NCBI GenBank assembly: GCA_023213315.1
Contig: JAKCPI010001762.1
Span: 1 to 64,000, forward strand
Source of the DNA: Euborellia annulipes
Taxonomy: Eukaryota; Arthropoda; Insecta; Dermaptera; Anisolabididae
Direction: 5' to 3'
DNA length: 64,000 nucleotides
Below the pieces are notes generated by a model. The model searched no databases. It was not told the origin of the DNA and was given only the letters and a program-made list of their open reading frames with translations. Below are positions 23,679 through 33,552 of the stretch, one piece after another (position 1 is the stretch's first letter; every line of letters starts with the position of its first letter). The position numbers and the translations under genes are program-made.

Positions 23679-24002
23679 AAGGAAGGGTTGCGAAAGCAGA
23701 GACTGGCAGTCAAAATATTTTCTTTAAATATTTTATTGGGCCGACGTTTCGGTCTCGATAGATGCCATCTTTAGGACCCAATAAGTGTCAAAAAAGTAAA
23801 TATATTTTGCATTAGGCTGCTATGTGAAATGATGCTCATCGGGTGAGAGATCTTACAAGATAACTGCCTAATCCAAAATATATATATACTTTTTTGACAC
23901 TTATTGGGCTCTAAATATGGCCTTATCGAGGTTAACGTCAGTCTAATAAAATATTTAAAGAAAAATTTTGGCTGCCAGTTTCTGCTTTCGCAAACCTTCC
24001 TT
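23679..24002. mobile_element. foldback element with hammerhead-like arms
   Basis: The left arm (AAGGAAGGGTTGCGAAAGC onward) and the right arm (ending TTTCGCAAACCTTCCTT) are complementary over about 110 bases. In the minus reading of the left arm, TATTGGG and CCCAATA (23782-23776 with 23740-23734) enclose a core-like CTAAAGA (23774-23768), a short stem, GAAA and CGTC. The core G is replaced by A, so this copy should be inactive. Confidence 0.65.
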
Positions 24003-24933
24003 AAAAGAACTCAAAAGTCATAACTACAATATTATTAACAAATCTTTGGATATACGTATATATATATAAATAAGTAGGAAAAAAATTTAGGTTGTCTTTA
24101 GTCTTTGTTGAAAATGAAATGCTTGGTGTCTATTATAGGCATTTATTTTTGAAAAAACTATTTTTTTTAAATTTATTAAAGTTAAGTTTCGGTATCGAAG
24201 GCCATTTAGACACCATCCTTATTTATTTAAAATGATTAGTAGCCAATTCAAATGAAGTCAGTTTTCTCACTTGGGACGGGAAGCAAACCCGGGATCCTAG
24301 GTACGAGAAGCTAATGTCTTCTCTCTGAGCCACGGGTTATGGACATAAATATATGTATTAATAGGCCTATATAAAATTTATTAAATTTTGAATATTTTCA
24401 CGTATATATATTTAATGAGATAAAATGTTTCGATTGGAAAAACAGCGAAAAACGTTTGACCCACCACCATAAATCGCACATTTAATTAGTTGAATTGTAT
24501 ATATAATAAATAAATTATATATACCCAAAAATAACTTGAAAAGTTTTTGAAAATAGGGAGAGTCTATTTTATTTGTCCCTCCAACTCACAAACGGATACG
24601 TTAAGCCACTAAATTAATTAATGGTAGATATTATTGTACCAATTAATTAATTGAAGGAAGGTTTATTTTTGTGGGATTCATCAGAATTTGCTTGTAAAAA
24701 ATAAAATACTATTTTATACATGTTACCAACAAATTTCCTCACATTTTCCCCTCAGTAAAAGATTTTACAAGTTTCTCTTTAACAATGATTAACTTAGCTT
24801 AATTTTCAACAAAGTATCAAATCCCGAAATTTTTTGCACTTATTTATACCCTGCATATATGTATGAATTAGAGCTTGAATAAGAATCGATGGCGAAGACG
24901 TTCAGAGGAACAAAGACACAAATTAATACTACT
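24003..24933. other. intergenic sequence with a SINE fragment; downstream of DUSP12
   Basis: On the minus strand at about 24180-24345 there is a tRNA-derived SINE: tail words GGCCATTTAGACACC and CCAATTCAAATG, then GGGACGGGAAGCAAACCCGG with a degraded B box. The rest is AT-rich. The 3' UTR of the phosphatase gene probably extends into 24933 downward. Confidence 0.45.
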
Positions 24934-27642
24934 TTATACTGTAACCTGAACATTTTGTACTCGATTACTCCATTCAACCTTGCTTGGCACAAGATAAAAA
25001 GCTGGACTAATTCGAGCACCACAAGGGCATTGGCACCCCATAATCCAGCTGAATGAGCCTAATTTGGATTGGCATTTTGGACAGTGCAATTTGCCTTGAA
25101 GATGTTGCCCAATAGTCGACATCCAAGCCAAAGGCTCTATAAAATATGTTTGAGAACAGAGAGAAAGAGGCTGCGAAGAAGATGATGATGAGGATGATTT
25201 GGTCCATTTTTCATCAGTCCATGACGGTTTCTCTTTTGGCAAATGTGGTAATAAATTAGATGCCGATGCAACAATACGACTAAAAATATAAGTGAGTATA
25301 AAATACTATATATTTGAATAAATATGAATTTCCGGTTAATTACTTACCGACATTTTCGACAACGGTAAACTAAAGGTTCTGGCTTTACTGTAATTAAACC
25401 CGGATCTCCCTTAACTACATCTGTACAACTCTGAGGTAATATTTTTGCTAAAAACATCAAATTATAGTTATAATAAATAATTATCAGAACATATAAATAT
25501 AATTAATTACCTTTTTTTACATTATCTGCAGCAATTTGTAAACGATATAATCTAAATTGTATATTTGTTTTATCAATTTTATATCCCATTGTTTCATAAA
25601 GTTGTAATTGGGATTCAAATCCGGGATTTGGTCTTACAAATCTACGTTTTTCTAAAACTCTAAAAAAATGTTTTAATATCATAAATAAAAACAATGATAA
25701 TTTATAATTTACCTTTCGAAAGCTTCTTTAAAAGAAATCTCATATTTTTTCATAATAAATGCAATTACTATTGTTGCACTTCGCGATACTCCAAAATAAC
25801 TAAAAAAAAAAAAAAAAAAAAAAATGAATACGTTAATGATTATTGATTTATTACCTATTAATTAACTATGAGAGAGAGAGGAAAAATGGAAAAATATGAA
25901 GAACCACCTTATAACACAATATACTTTTTCAGATTTTCGGTCGACTTAATACTTGGCCATCTCATTGATGACGAACATCTGAACGTTCATCACTCCTCTC
26001 GTTTCTACATTATCAGATGAAAGTCCACCAATGAATGCAATAAATCTTGCCCAGATGGTGACAAGGCTTAAATGCGATAGAAATATATCCAAAAGTATAA
26101 GTAAAATGGTTCTTTATATTTTCCTGTTTTTTCCTTCCATCCTCTCAATATCTACACTCAGTGGCGTAGTTACTGGGAAGCAACTGAAGCAACCCTTTAA
26201 AATATCAAATACAAAAATTATAAAAGATTTATAAAGAAATCCAATTGGATAATCTCGTCTGAAATATTTAGCATTGATTCCTATTGAGAATAAAGAAGCA
26301 ATTCAATTAAACACGAAGGCTCTAATTAACAAATTTGCAAAATATAGTAGAAAGATAATTTTGTATAAACAGTTGAAATAAAAAAAATGTAAGTAGGGGC
26401 CGCGTAGTTAGAATTTGCTTATGGGACTAAAAAATCTAGTTACGCCACTGTTTGCACTTTCCTTTAATTAATAAACTTTAAAAATACCAATGCACAAGAA
26501 CTGCTCCATTTTCTTGGGCCTCAGAAATAAATTCTGCTGTTTCATCGAAGCAACTTAAAAGATCTTCTCGCGGTGTATCGGTTACTATAAAAGAAATATT
26601 ATGAAATTAGAGCTTTTTATATACTATAGAGATTTTTTTAGTTATTATTTTATTAATATATATATATATTAACAATAGGTGATGGAGCAGGCAGCCAGGA
26701 AATAAACCTCTAAGAAATGAAACTCAAGAGTAATGGAGACAGTTTCGCCTTTAATTAAATAACGCCATCCTCAGTTCATTTTCGAGTATGAACTCAAATG
26801 CCAGTGTATTTAGCCAAGAGTAGAGTTGTAAATTTGTAAATATCAAAAAATTGACTACTCTAAATGGCATTGAGCCAAGTATAGAGTTGTAAATTTTAAT
26901 ACCAAAATTGACAACTCTACACTTGGCTAAACACACTGGCATTTGAGTTCATACTCTCGAAAATGAACTGAGGATGGCGTTATTTGATTAAAGCTGAAAT
27001 TGTCTCCTTTACTCTTGAGCTTCTTTTCGTAGAGGCTTACTTCCTGCTTGCCTGCTCCATCACTCTATTGTTGAAATACAACAGCCACTTCACAAATTGT
27101 CATTTTATATATATTTTGTAAGCGAAATACTAAATGGAGATGTTGTAAATATAACAATTCCGTTACAAAATTATATATATTCATCTTCTGATTTAAGAAT
27201 AATCCATTTAAAATTAAAAAAGGATGAAGTTTTAACATAAACGTAGAGGAATCATAATAAAATCTAGGAGAGGGCTTTTAGAAATAATTTTAAAAATTAA
27301 TTAAAGTATAATACCTTGTATATACTTGAATTTCAATGAGGGTATCATTGTGACCTTTAAGGGCAATGGGCATGAATCAACTGTCAAAATATAATTTATC
27401 TTGTTTTTGGCAAGACATGCTTGGTCTGTTGCAGCTGTCAAATTCCCTGCAAATGTTGATTAATCAATTATTATTTTGCTTAAATTATCTAGGAAAAAAA
27501 ACCATGCAAGTATACCTAGAAATAATCCTTTTTCAATACAATCTAAATTAGAGGGTCCTGCAGTAAAATCTTCCCGGTTTAAAATATCACTGCCTTTTTG
27601 TTTTTCTGTTTTCTTTTTCGTTTCATCTTTGGTATTTGACAT
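24934..27642 (-). CDS. dusp12: dual-specificity phosphatase 12 (Yvh1 family), 7 exons
   Basis: Exons: 27642-27516, 27446-27315, 26584-26488, 25799-25713, 25659-25511, 25447-25348, 25279-24934, all GT-AG and in phase, 345 aa (human DUSP12: 340). The phosphatase domain has GLFLGNLTAATD, then NYILTVDS, a likely general-acid Asp in VTDTPREDLL (about residue 89), and the signature HCYFGVSRS with nucleophile Cys about residue 119 and Arg about 125. The C-terminal zinc-binding domain shows YRCRKCR, CSQTYFIEPLAWM and LHCPKCQSKLGSFSW, then CQCPCGARISPAF, typical of DUSP12. Yvh1/DUSP12 acts in late 60S ribosome maturation, releasing Mrt4, largely through the zinc domain. The catalytic Cys codon is split by an intron (TG/T). 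Introns carry a hAT MITE and a foldback. Confidence 0.96.
26159..26450. mobile_element. hAT-type MITE, 292 bp, in DUSP12 intron 3
   Basis: CAGTGGCGTAGTTACT at the left and TAGTTACGCCACTG at the right are inverted. The flanking 8-mers TCTACACT (26151-26158) and TTTGCACT (26451-26458) agree at 6 of 8 positions. It ends about 40 bases from the third coding exon. Confidence 0.7.
26671..27073. mobile_element. foldback element in DUSP12 intron 2 with hammerhead-like arms
   Basis: Arms start AACAATAGGTGATGGAGCAGG (first 20 bases) and end in the complement near 27073, joined by inner repeats of TAGAGTTGTAAATTT. Each arm, read toward its outer end, carries CTGAGGA, one spacer base, a GGC stem strand, a loop, a degenerate return strand and GAAA, e.g. 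CTGAGGA 26968-26974 and GAAA 26996-26999. Outer stems are weak, so these are probably decayed. Confidence 0.55.
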
Positions 27643-28806
27643 TTTATTTAATTATATATTTTTGTTTTTTATAATTAATGTCAAATTAACAATTAGGGTA
27701 GCGGCATTTTTTTTAATAAATGTTGACCAACAGGTGAAGGTTAGAAAAAAAATTTTTCAAATTAAATTATTAATTGGAAATTCTACAATATAATAAAAAG
27801 CCTACTTATAATAATAAAAGTAAAATATGAAAAAAAAACATTTTGAAAATTAATTTATTATACTTTTATATCTATATCTATAAAAAAATCATGGAAAAAA
27901 GTAAAACTGCTTGACAATCATTAGAGTTGATGACTAAAATAGTTTCTTATAAAATAATTAAATAGAGCAGTTAGTAGCCTGGAGAAATCACAAAAAAAAA
28001 AAAATATTTTTTTAAACACATATAAGCCTATTAAAAGTTAATAGAAATAAATATATAGAAAAAAAAATTGTAGTTTTCAAAAATTTTAACACCTGTAATA
28101 ATTTTGAGATATTCTTTATTATCATCAAATTTTGCTTTAATTAACTAATTAATAAAGAATTTCTTAAATTATTTTTTTTAATTTTTTGATCTTCTGTGAA
28201 CTTGAGTTTTGTTTGTTTGCCATTTGCGGGTGAAAAGACGAAAATTTTAAATTTAAAACTAGAAAAGGAAAACTAGTAAAATAAAATTTTAAAAATAAAA
28301 AATTATTCTTTTACTACTGTTATATTATGCTGAAGAAATTTATTTTAAAAATTTAGGGTGGGTAGAAGCCATAATAATATTTTAATAATTAAACCAATTA
28401 AAACTTCATAATAATATTTTACTAATTAAACCAATTAAAACTTCAAAACAATTTTTCAAGTCTTGGACCATATTGACTTTAACAATACTCAAATTATTTT
28501 ATTTATGATATATAATAGGCCCAGGGAGGGTGAGATACCTCATCTAAAGGGGGAAGGGGGACTCGGGCAGCTGCAGCTCCCCCCTCTCCCCGAAATCCTA
28601 TAAGCGATCGGAGTCTAGCACAACACTAAAATATTTCAGGATTGTTTAAGTGGTCTAAAAATGCTTCTAGTTTAGTAAAATTAAAAAAAATTTTCTGGGG
28701 GAGGATCCTCGGGCCCTCCTTTCCGTGGGGGTATTCCATATCCCCCATTATACCGAGCAGCCCCTCCCCCCTAAATAAATTTCTAAATACGACACTGAAT
28801 ATAGTC
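27643..28806. other. 5' flank of DUSP12 and AT-rich intergenic DNA
   Basis: The phosphatase promoter presumably lies just upstream of 27642, but no TATA box or initiator can be singled out. Farther right, 28510-28800 holds poly-G/C stretches and a GACACTG end typical of the small elements in this window, without a clear partner end. Confidence 0.4.
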
Positions 28807-30282
28807 CAAGATCCCAGAGCCCCCAGACAATACTCATTTTCTCACAAATAAAATGTATTGGATAAAGTAGTGTTAGTACGTACTTTGAGTGTAAGCATAT
28901 TTGCAAATTTGGGCCGTGGGCCAATTTATAGGTAACCAAGTGCCAAACATTGGTAAAAATAGTACTAAATATACTTATTTTCTCATTCTTGATTTTTACG
29001 TATATTTTTAGAGAATATTGTTAAAAGTTAATAATCAATACTGCCAGACACTTACCATGGGCCAAAACTCTTGCCAGACGCTTCAAAGTTACCAAAAAAA
29101 GTATGAAACTATACTCATTTTCTCATTCTTGATTTTTATATATGATATTCAGGGAACTATTTCAAGACTATATGTAAGCTGCCAGACCAATCGGTTGGGC
29201 CAAACATCTCGCCAGACATAGATAAAGTGTCGCTAGACGTCTGAGCGCGAGCAGGATATGTGGATAGTTTTTTAAAATAAAATTTATGTTAATAATGGTC
29301 TACTGGAAAGCTTCAGTAAAAAATAAGTAATATTTTAACGCTCAATTAAAACGTTAATTAAAGAATAATAAAATATTAATACTTTTGAACTCTTAATGAA
29401 AATTATGAACAAACGAACAGCAATAAAATAGTAGTTTATTGGTTTTTAATAATAAGTAAAAAACAGGAATATTTTTGAATTGAATTGGTCGTATAAATGA
29501 CCATTCATTAAAAAGATATGAAATATAAATATGCTCGCGCTCAGACGTTTAGCGACACTTTATCTATGTCTGGCGGAATGTTTGGCCCATACGATTGGTC
29601 TGGCAGCTTACAATAAGTCTTGAAATAGTTCCCTGAATATCATATATAAAAATCAAGAATGAGAAAATAAGTTAGCTTAAAGTTAGTTCATCTTTTCGGG
29701 AGCTTTGAAGCGTCTGGCAAGAGTTTTGGCCCATGGTAAGTGTCTGGCAGTATTGATTATTAACTTTTAACAATATTCTCTAAAACATACATAAAAATCA
29801 GCTCTGAGACTTTGAGAAAAGTTAGTATTGTTTTTCCCTATCTTTAACACATGCATAGTGACACTTTAGGTGTGTCTGGCGGGATGTTTGGCCCAACGGA
29901 TTGGTCTGGCAGCTTACAAATATTCTTGAATTGGTTCCCTGAATATCATATATGAAAATCAAGAATGAGAAAATGAGTATAGTTTCATACTTTTTTTGGT
30001 AACTTTGAAGCGTCTGGCAAGAGTTATGGCCCATGGTAAGTGTCTGGCAGTATTGATTATTAACTTTTAACAATATTCTCTAAAAATATACGTAAAAATC
30101 AAGAATGAGAAAATAAGTATATTTAGTACTATTTTTACCAATGTTTGGCACTTGGTTACCTATAAATTGGCCCACGGCCCAAATTTGCAAATATGCACAC
30201 TCAAAGTACGTACTAATACTACTTTATCCAATACATTTTATTTGTGAGAAAATGAGTATTGTCTGGGGGCTCTGGGATCTTG
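28807..30282. mobile_element. large foldback element with internal module duplication
   Basis: The outer ends CAAGATCCCAGAGCCCCCAG and its complement (30261-30282) bound it. The left arm is about 28807-29253, the right arm about 29532-30282, and the AT-rich loop about 280 bases. The right arm is longer because a module of about 290 bases, rich in GCCAGAC and GGGCCAAA words, is present twice (about 29532-29800 and 29850-30110). Matching short frames in both arms (starting LKVNNQYCQTLTMG) reflect symmetry and are not genes. Confidence 0.8.
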
Positions 30283-30448
30283 CTCTAATAGGCCTATGTG
30301 ATCCAGGCACATTTATTTATTCCATTTGGTATCCAAATGATTTAAAAAGTAAATATTTTGATTAATAATTTTTATTATTATTTACTATCGAAATGTTTGA
30401 CCTTTTTTTTAAATTAAATGAACATTAATTTTTTACTTAAGTTTAATT

Positions 30449-32137
30449 ATGGACCCGGAATTAAATGAATATGAAAATTTTAAAGATGAATCTGAAGAGG
30501 AAGAAAACAAATGCGAAAAAAAGTGTGAAAATTCGGATGAAGAACAAAACCAACTAAAGAGTTGTAAAAACGAAAGCGATGATGAAGAGTTAGAAAACAA
30601 TGAAGATATAGATGTGAAAGAAGAAAATGTGGAAGAAAATATTGAAGTAACAAATAAATCAGAATCAAAAGAAAATCTGCAAAAGGAAGTTTCAGAGCAT
30701 TCGCTGAGTCCTGAAACGGGAAATTCCCATCATAGTTCTTTAAAAGGTATGGATATATATGTATATATATACGAAGATAAAATGTCTCGGATACACTCGC
30801 GTTGGTTGTTGAGATTTATCCAACAATTCGGCTTTCATTTTTAAGAATGTCTGGTTAGGAAGTGAAGGTGATTTTGGTTTGTTTTTGGAGTCGCAATCTT
30901 GCTGCTCCCCAAATTTGGTCAGTGAATATTCCAGAAAAGATTTGCCTTTGAAATCTAAGGATAAATTGGTTGTGTGTGGTGGTTTTTGTTTTCCGTTTGA
31001 GTTGACTTCGTGGCCTCAATCTGTCCACTTCCCAAGTTCAAGTTTTATTGTCTATCTCGGAGATGATTTGTGATTTAGGAAGTGGTTGGTGGAATGGTTG
31101 TGTCGGTTCGTGTGCTAATCGGTTTAGTTTGTCTCAATCTGCCTATTTCTAGACAGAGGCTCAAGTTTTCAGGGCCCGGGGATAAATTCAGTTTATTCTT
31201 TAAAATTAATTGGGAGGGAGGGGGGTTTCCTTTTTGGTCATCCAAAGAGGGGAATTCGGATGATCCGAAAGGAAAGGGAAGGGGGTCCCTCGAAATATTT
31301 TCTGACACGCCACTGCTTCGCGTGTTCGCGGCTGGTCGAGATGTTATTTGGTTCTAGATGGGGATCAAGTGCCTCCAATTGCAAACTTTTCTTTATTTAG
31401 ATATGGAACTAGAAGAAGAAATGCCAAATATTTCAATAAAAGATGGCCATTTAAATTTTTATCGTCCGACTATGATGGATGGAAACACTATGTACTATTC
31501 CAAAAAACCAAGTAATCGAACAATAAAACCCAGAAGAAAAATGGAGAAATCAAAAATAAAAAGAAGTACAGCTCGTCAGTCAATTTCTGTAAATGATATT
31601 TGGGTTCCTGTAACTCCGCAGATGTTATTACATACACTTAAAAGATTGCGTTTTCTCAAGCTTGGGCCAAACAAGGTAAGAGGATTGACATTTTTGTACT
31701 ATTTCTAAACATATAAAAATAAATTAAATTAGAAGGATTAATTATTATTATTTGAATGAATGATATTTAAAAAATGCCAGTTCTATTAGGGAACGAGATA
31801 GAAATTTCATTCAACTCGATTCTAATTTTATTGTAATTTATTTAATTTTCAGCAAGAGATCATTTCAAATTTACGTTTGCATTATCCAGTAAGAACAAAA
31901 TTCAATGATTTGGCTCGAGAATTACGTCACAAACTACGATGCGCTGTTCAGCGAGGATTCATTCATCAAAATGGAGGTCATTATAAATTGAATTACAGAG
32001 AAACAAGAGGAAATCATCTTCATAAAAAGCAAATCAAAGATTTCTGGAGTCACTATCAGGAATTGAGGCCTTTAAGTGAACCAAGAGAGCCGTCCCCTCC
32101 AAGTGACTATGAACCATTCGCAGAACCTAAATCATAA
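30449..32137 (+). CDS. unidentified nuclear-type protein, acidic N-terminus and basic C-terminal domain (3 exons)
   Basis: Exons 30449-30746, 31401-31675 and 31853-32137 join in phase (GT-AG) to give 285 aa from the first ATG. Residues 1-100 are strongly acidic (Glu/Asp/Asn/Lys, low complexity). Residues about 130-155 are basic (RTIKPRRKMEKSKIKR). Residues about 158-245 form a compact segment: PQMLLHTLKRLRFL, then YPVRTKFNDLARELRHKL, RCAVQRGFIHQNGGHYKL. This could be a winged-helix or linker-histone-like DNA-binding fold, followed by a Pro-rich tail. I do not recognise the family. AATAAA lies at 32159-32164, 22 bases past the stop. The first intron contains GC-rich element debris. Confidence 0.8.
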
Positions 32138-32158
32138 ACATTCTAAATTTTTTTTAAT

Positions 32159-32164
32159 AATAAA
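32159..32164 (+). promoter_or_regulatory. poly(A) signal candidate
   Basis: AATAAA 22 bases beyond the stop codon of the 3-exon plus-strand gene, at a suitable distance for its cleavage site. Confidence 0.6.
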
Positions 32165-32237
32165 AATGAATTTAAATATATCACAAAAACTTTGATTTCA
32201 CATTTTATCTACATCTAATGGATATAAAATTTAACTT

Positions 32238-32500
32238 TAGATCTGTCTCTACTTATTTGGTAGCCAATTCAATTGAAACAAATTTTTTTTCCTGGGATGG
32301 GATACAAACACTCAAGATCTGTTCGATCAGGCGTCCGGCGCATGCGTAATGAGGAAGAACATATGCGCAGTAAGGAAAAACAATACACTTTTCCTTAATG
32401 CGCATGCGCTGGACGCCCTGGGACGTCTGATCGAATAGACCTTCAATCTCTAGCCCGCCAAGCTAATGATTCAAATCTGAGCCAGAACTTAGATTAAAAC
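32238..32500 (-). mobile_element. SINE fragment interrupted by a palindromic MITE (about 32314-32443)
   Basis: Flanks 32255-32300 and 32445-32495 hold the SINE words GGTAGCCAATTCAATTG and CCGCCAAGCTAATG. The insert is a hairpin: AGATCTGTTCGATCAGGCGT at the left and ACGTCTGATCGAATAGACCT at the right, with GCGCATGCG-type words in both arms. Confidence 0.55.
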
Positions 32501-33262
32501 ATTCACTCCTGAATTAGAAATTCCATCATCGAATTTTTTACAATCAAAAACATATTCATTCTTGCGAAAGCATTTGGAAACTATTTCTGGTTGGAAATAA
32601 TAAACTTAATATAAAATAAACTTGCTTATTTTTTAGACGAACTTTATTTTTATATATATAACAGCGAGCGAGTTTAAAAGAGATATAACATTTACAAATC
32701 TAATTATGAACATATCCTATATATTAAATACAGTATAAGAAAATATAATTGAATCACAGGATATTTTAAAAATGAAGGATGTTTTTATTTTGAGTTCCTA
32801 TATACAATTCATAATATATGATCTTATATTCCATCAATTTGGACATCAAAAACCATATAACATCTCTTAAATTAAAAGAGGCGTCAATGAAGAATATTTT
32901 AAAATTTTTTAACAAAAAAAAAAATTTAATTCACAAAGCAGTAAGTCCTTATACCGTATTATCATGAGTGTATATTTTACAGACAAATAGTGATTTTAAT
33001 GAAAGTAATAAATTAAATTTTAAACATATAATCCGAATTAAGACATGTACATATATTTTTCCTTTTAATTTTAATTATAATTAAATAAGAGATAAAACTA
33101 GTTTTTTCTATTAAGTCTTGAATTAATTAATTTCTTTTGACATTTTATCAAAATATAAAATTTTATTTTTTCTGAAATTAACTTAGAAAAAAAAATACTA
33201 ATTTAAAGGCATTAATTGTTTTGAATGGACTATTTTTGAAATTACTAAAATAATTTATATAC
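32501..33262. other. AT-rich sequence between convergent genes
   Basis: Separates the ends of the plus-strand 3-exon gene and the minus-strand C6orf136 homologue. On the minus strand AATAAA occurs at 33167-33162, about 96 bases beyond the stop of the latter and a plausible poly(A) signal. Nothing else seen. Confidence 0.5.
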
Positions 33263-33517
33263 TTATTGCAATTTTTCAAGTGGTAGCATTGACTTTTCTA
33301 AACAACGATGATCGGCTTCTAATCGATCGGAAGCTGCTGCTAAGAGACTTAATTCTTGCAATCCGACAGGTTTCGTAAGTGTTCCAAGCATCATCGATAA
33401 TTGTGCAGCTATTGATGGATTTTTAAGCTTTTCTTTCACTTCTTTATCCTCAGGCATCATCTATTTAAAAAAAAATTTTCACTTAAAAAAGTTGTGATAA
33501 TAATTTTCCAAATTGGT

Positions 33518-33552
<35 letters not shown>

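Noticed and set aside
29018..30073. Paired Cys-rich frames (about 67 and 83 residues)
   Set aside because: Produced by the symmetric arms of the 28807-30282 foldback; GCCAGAC words give the Cys codons.
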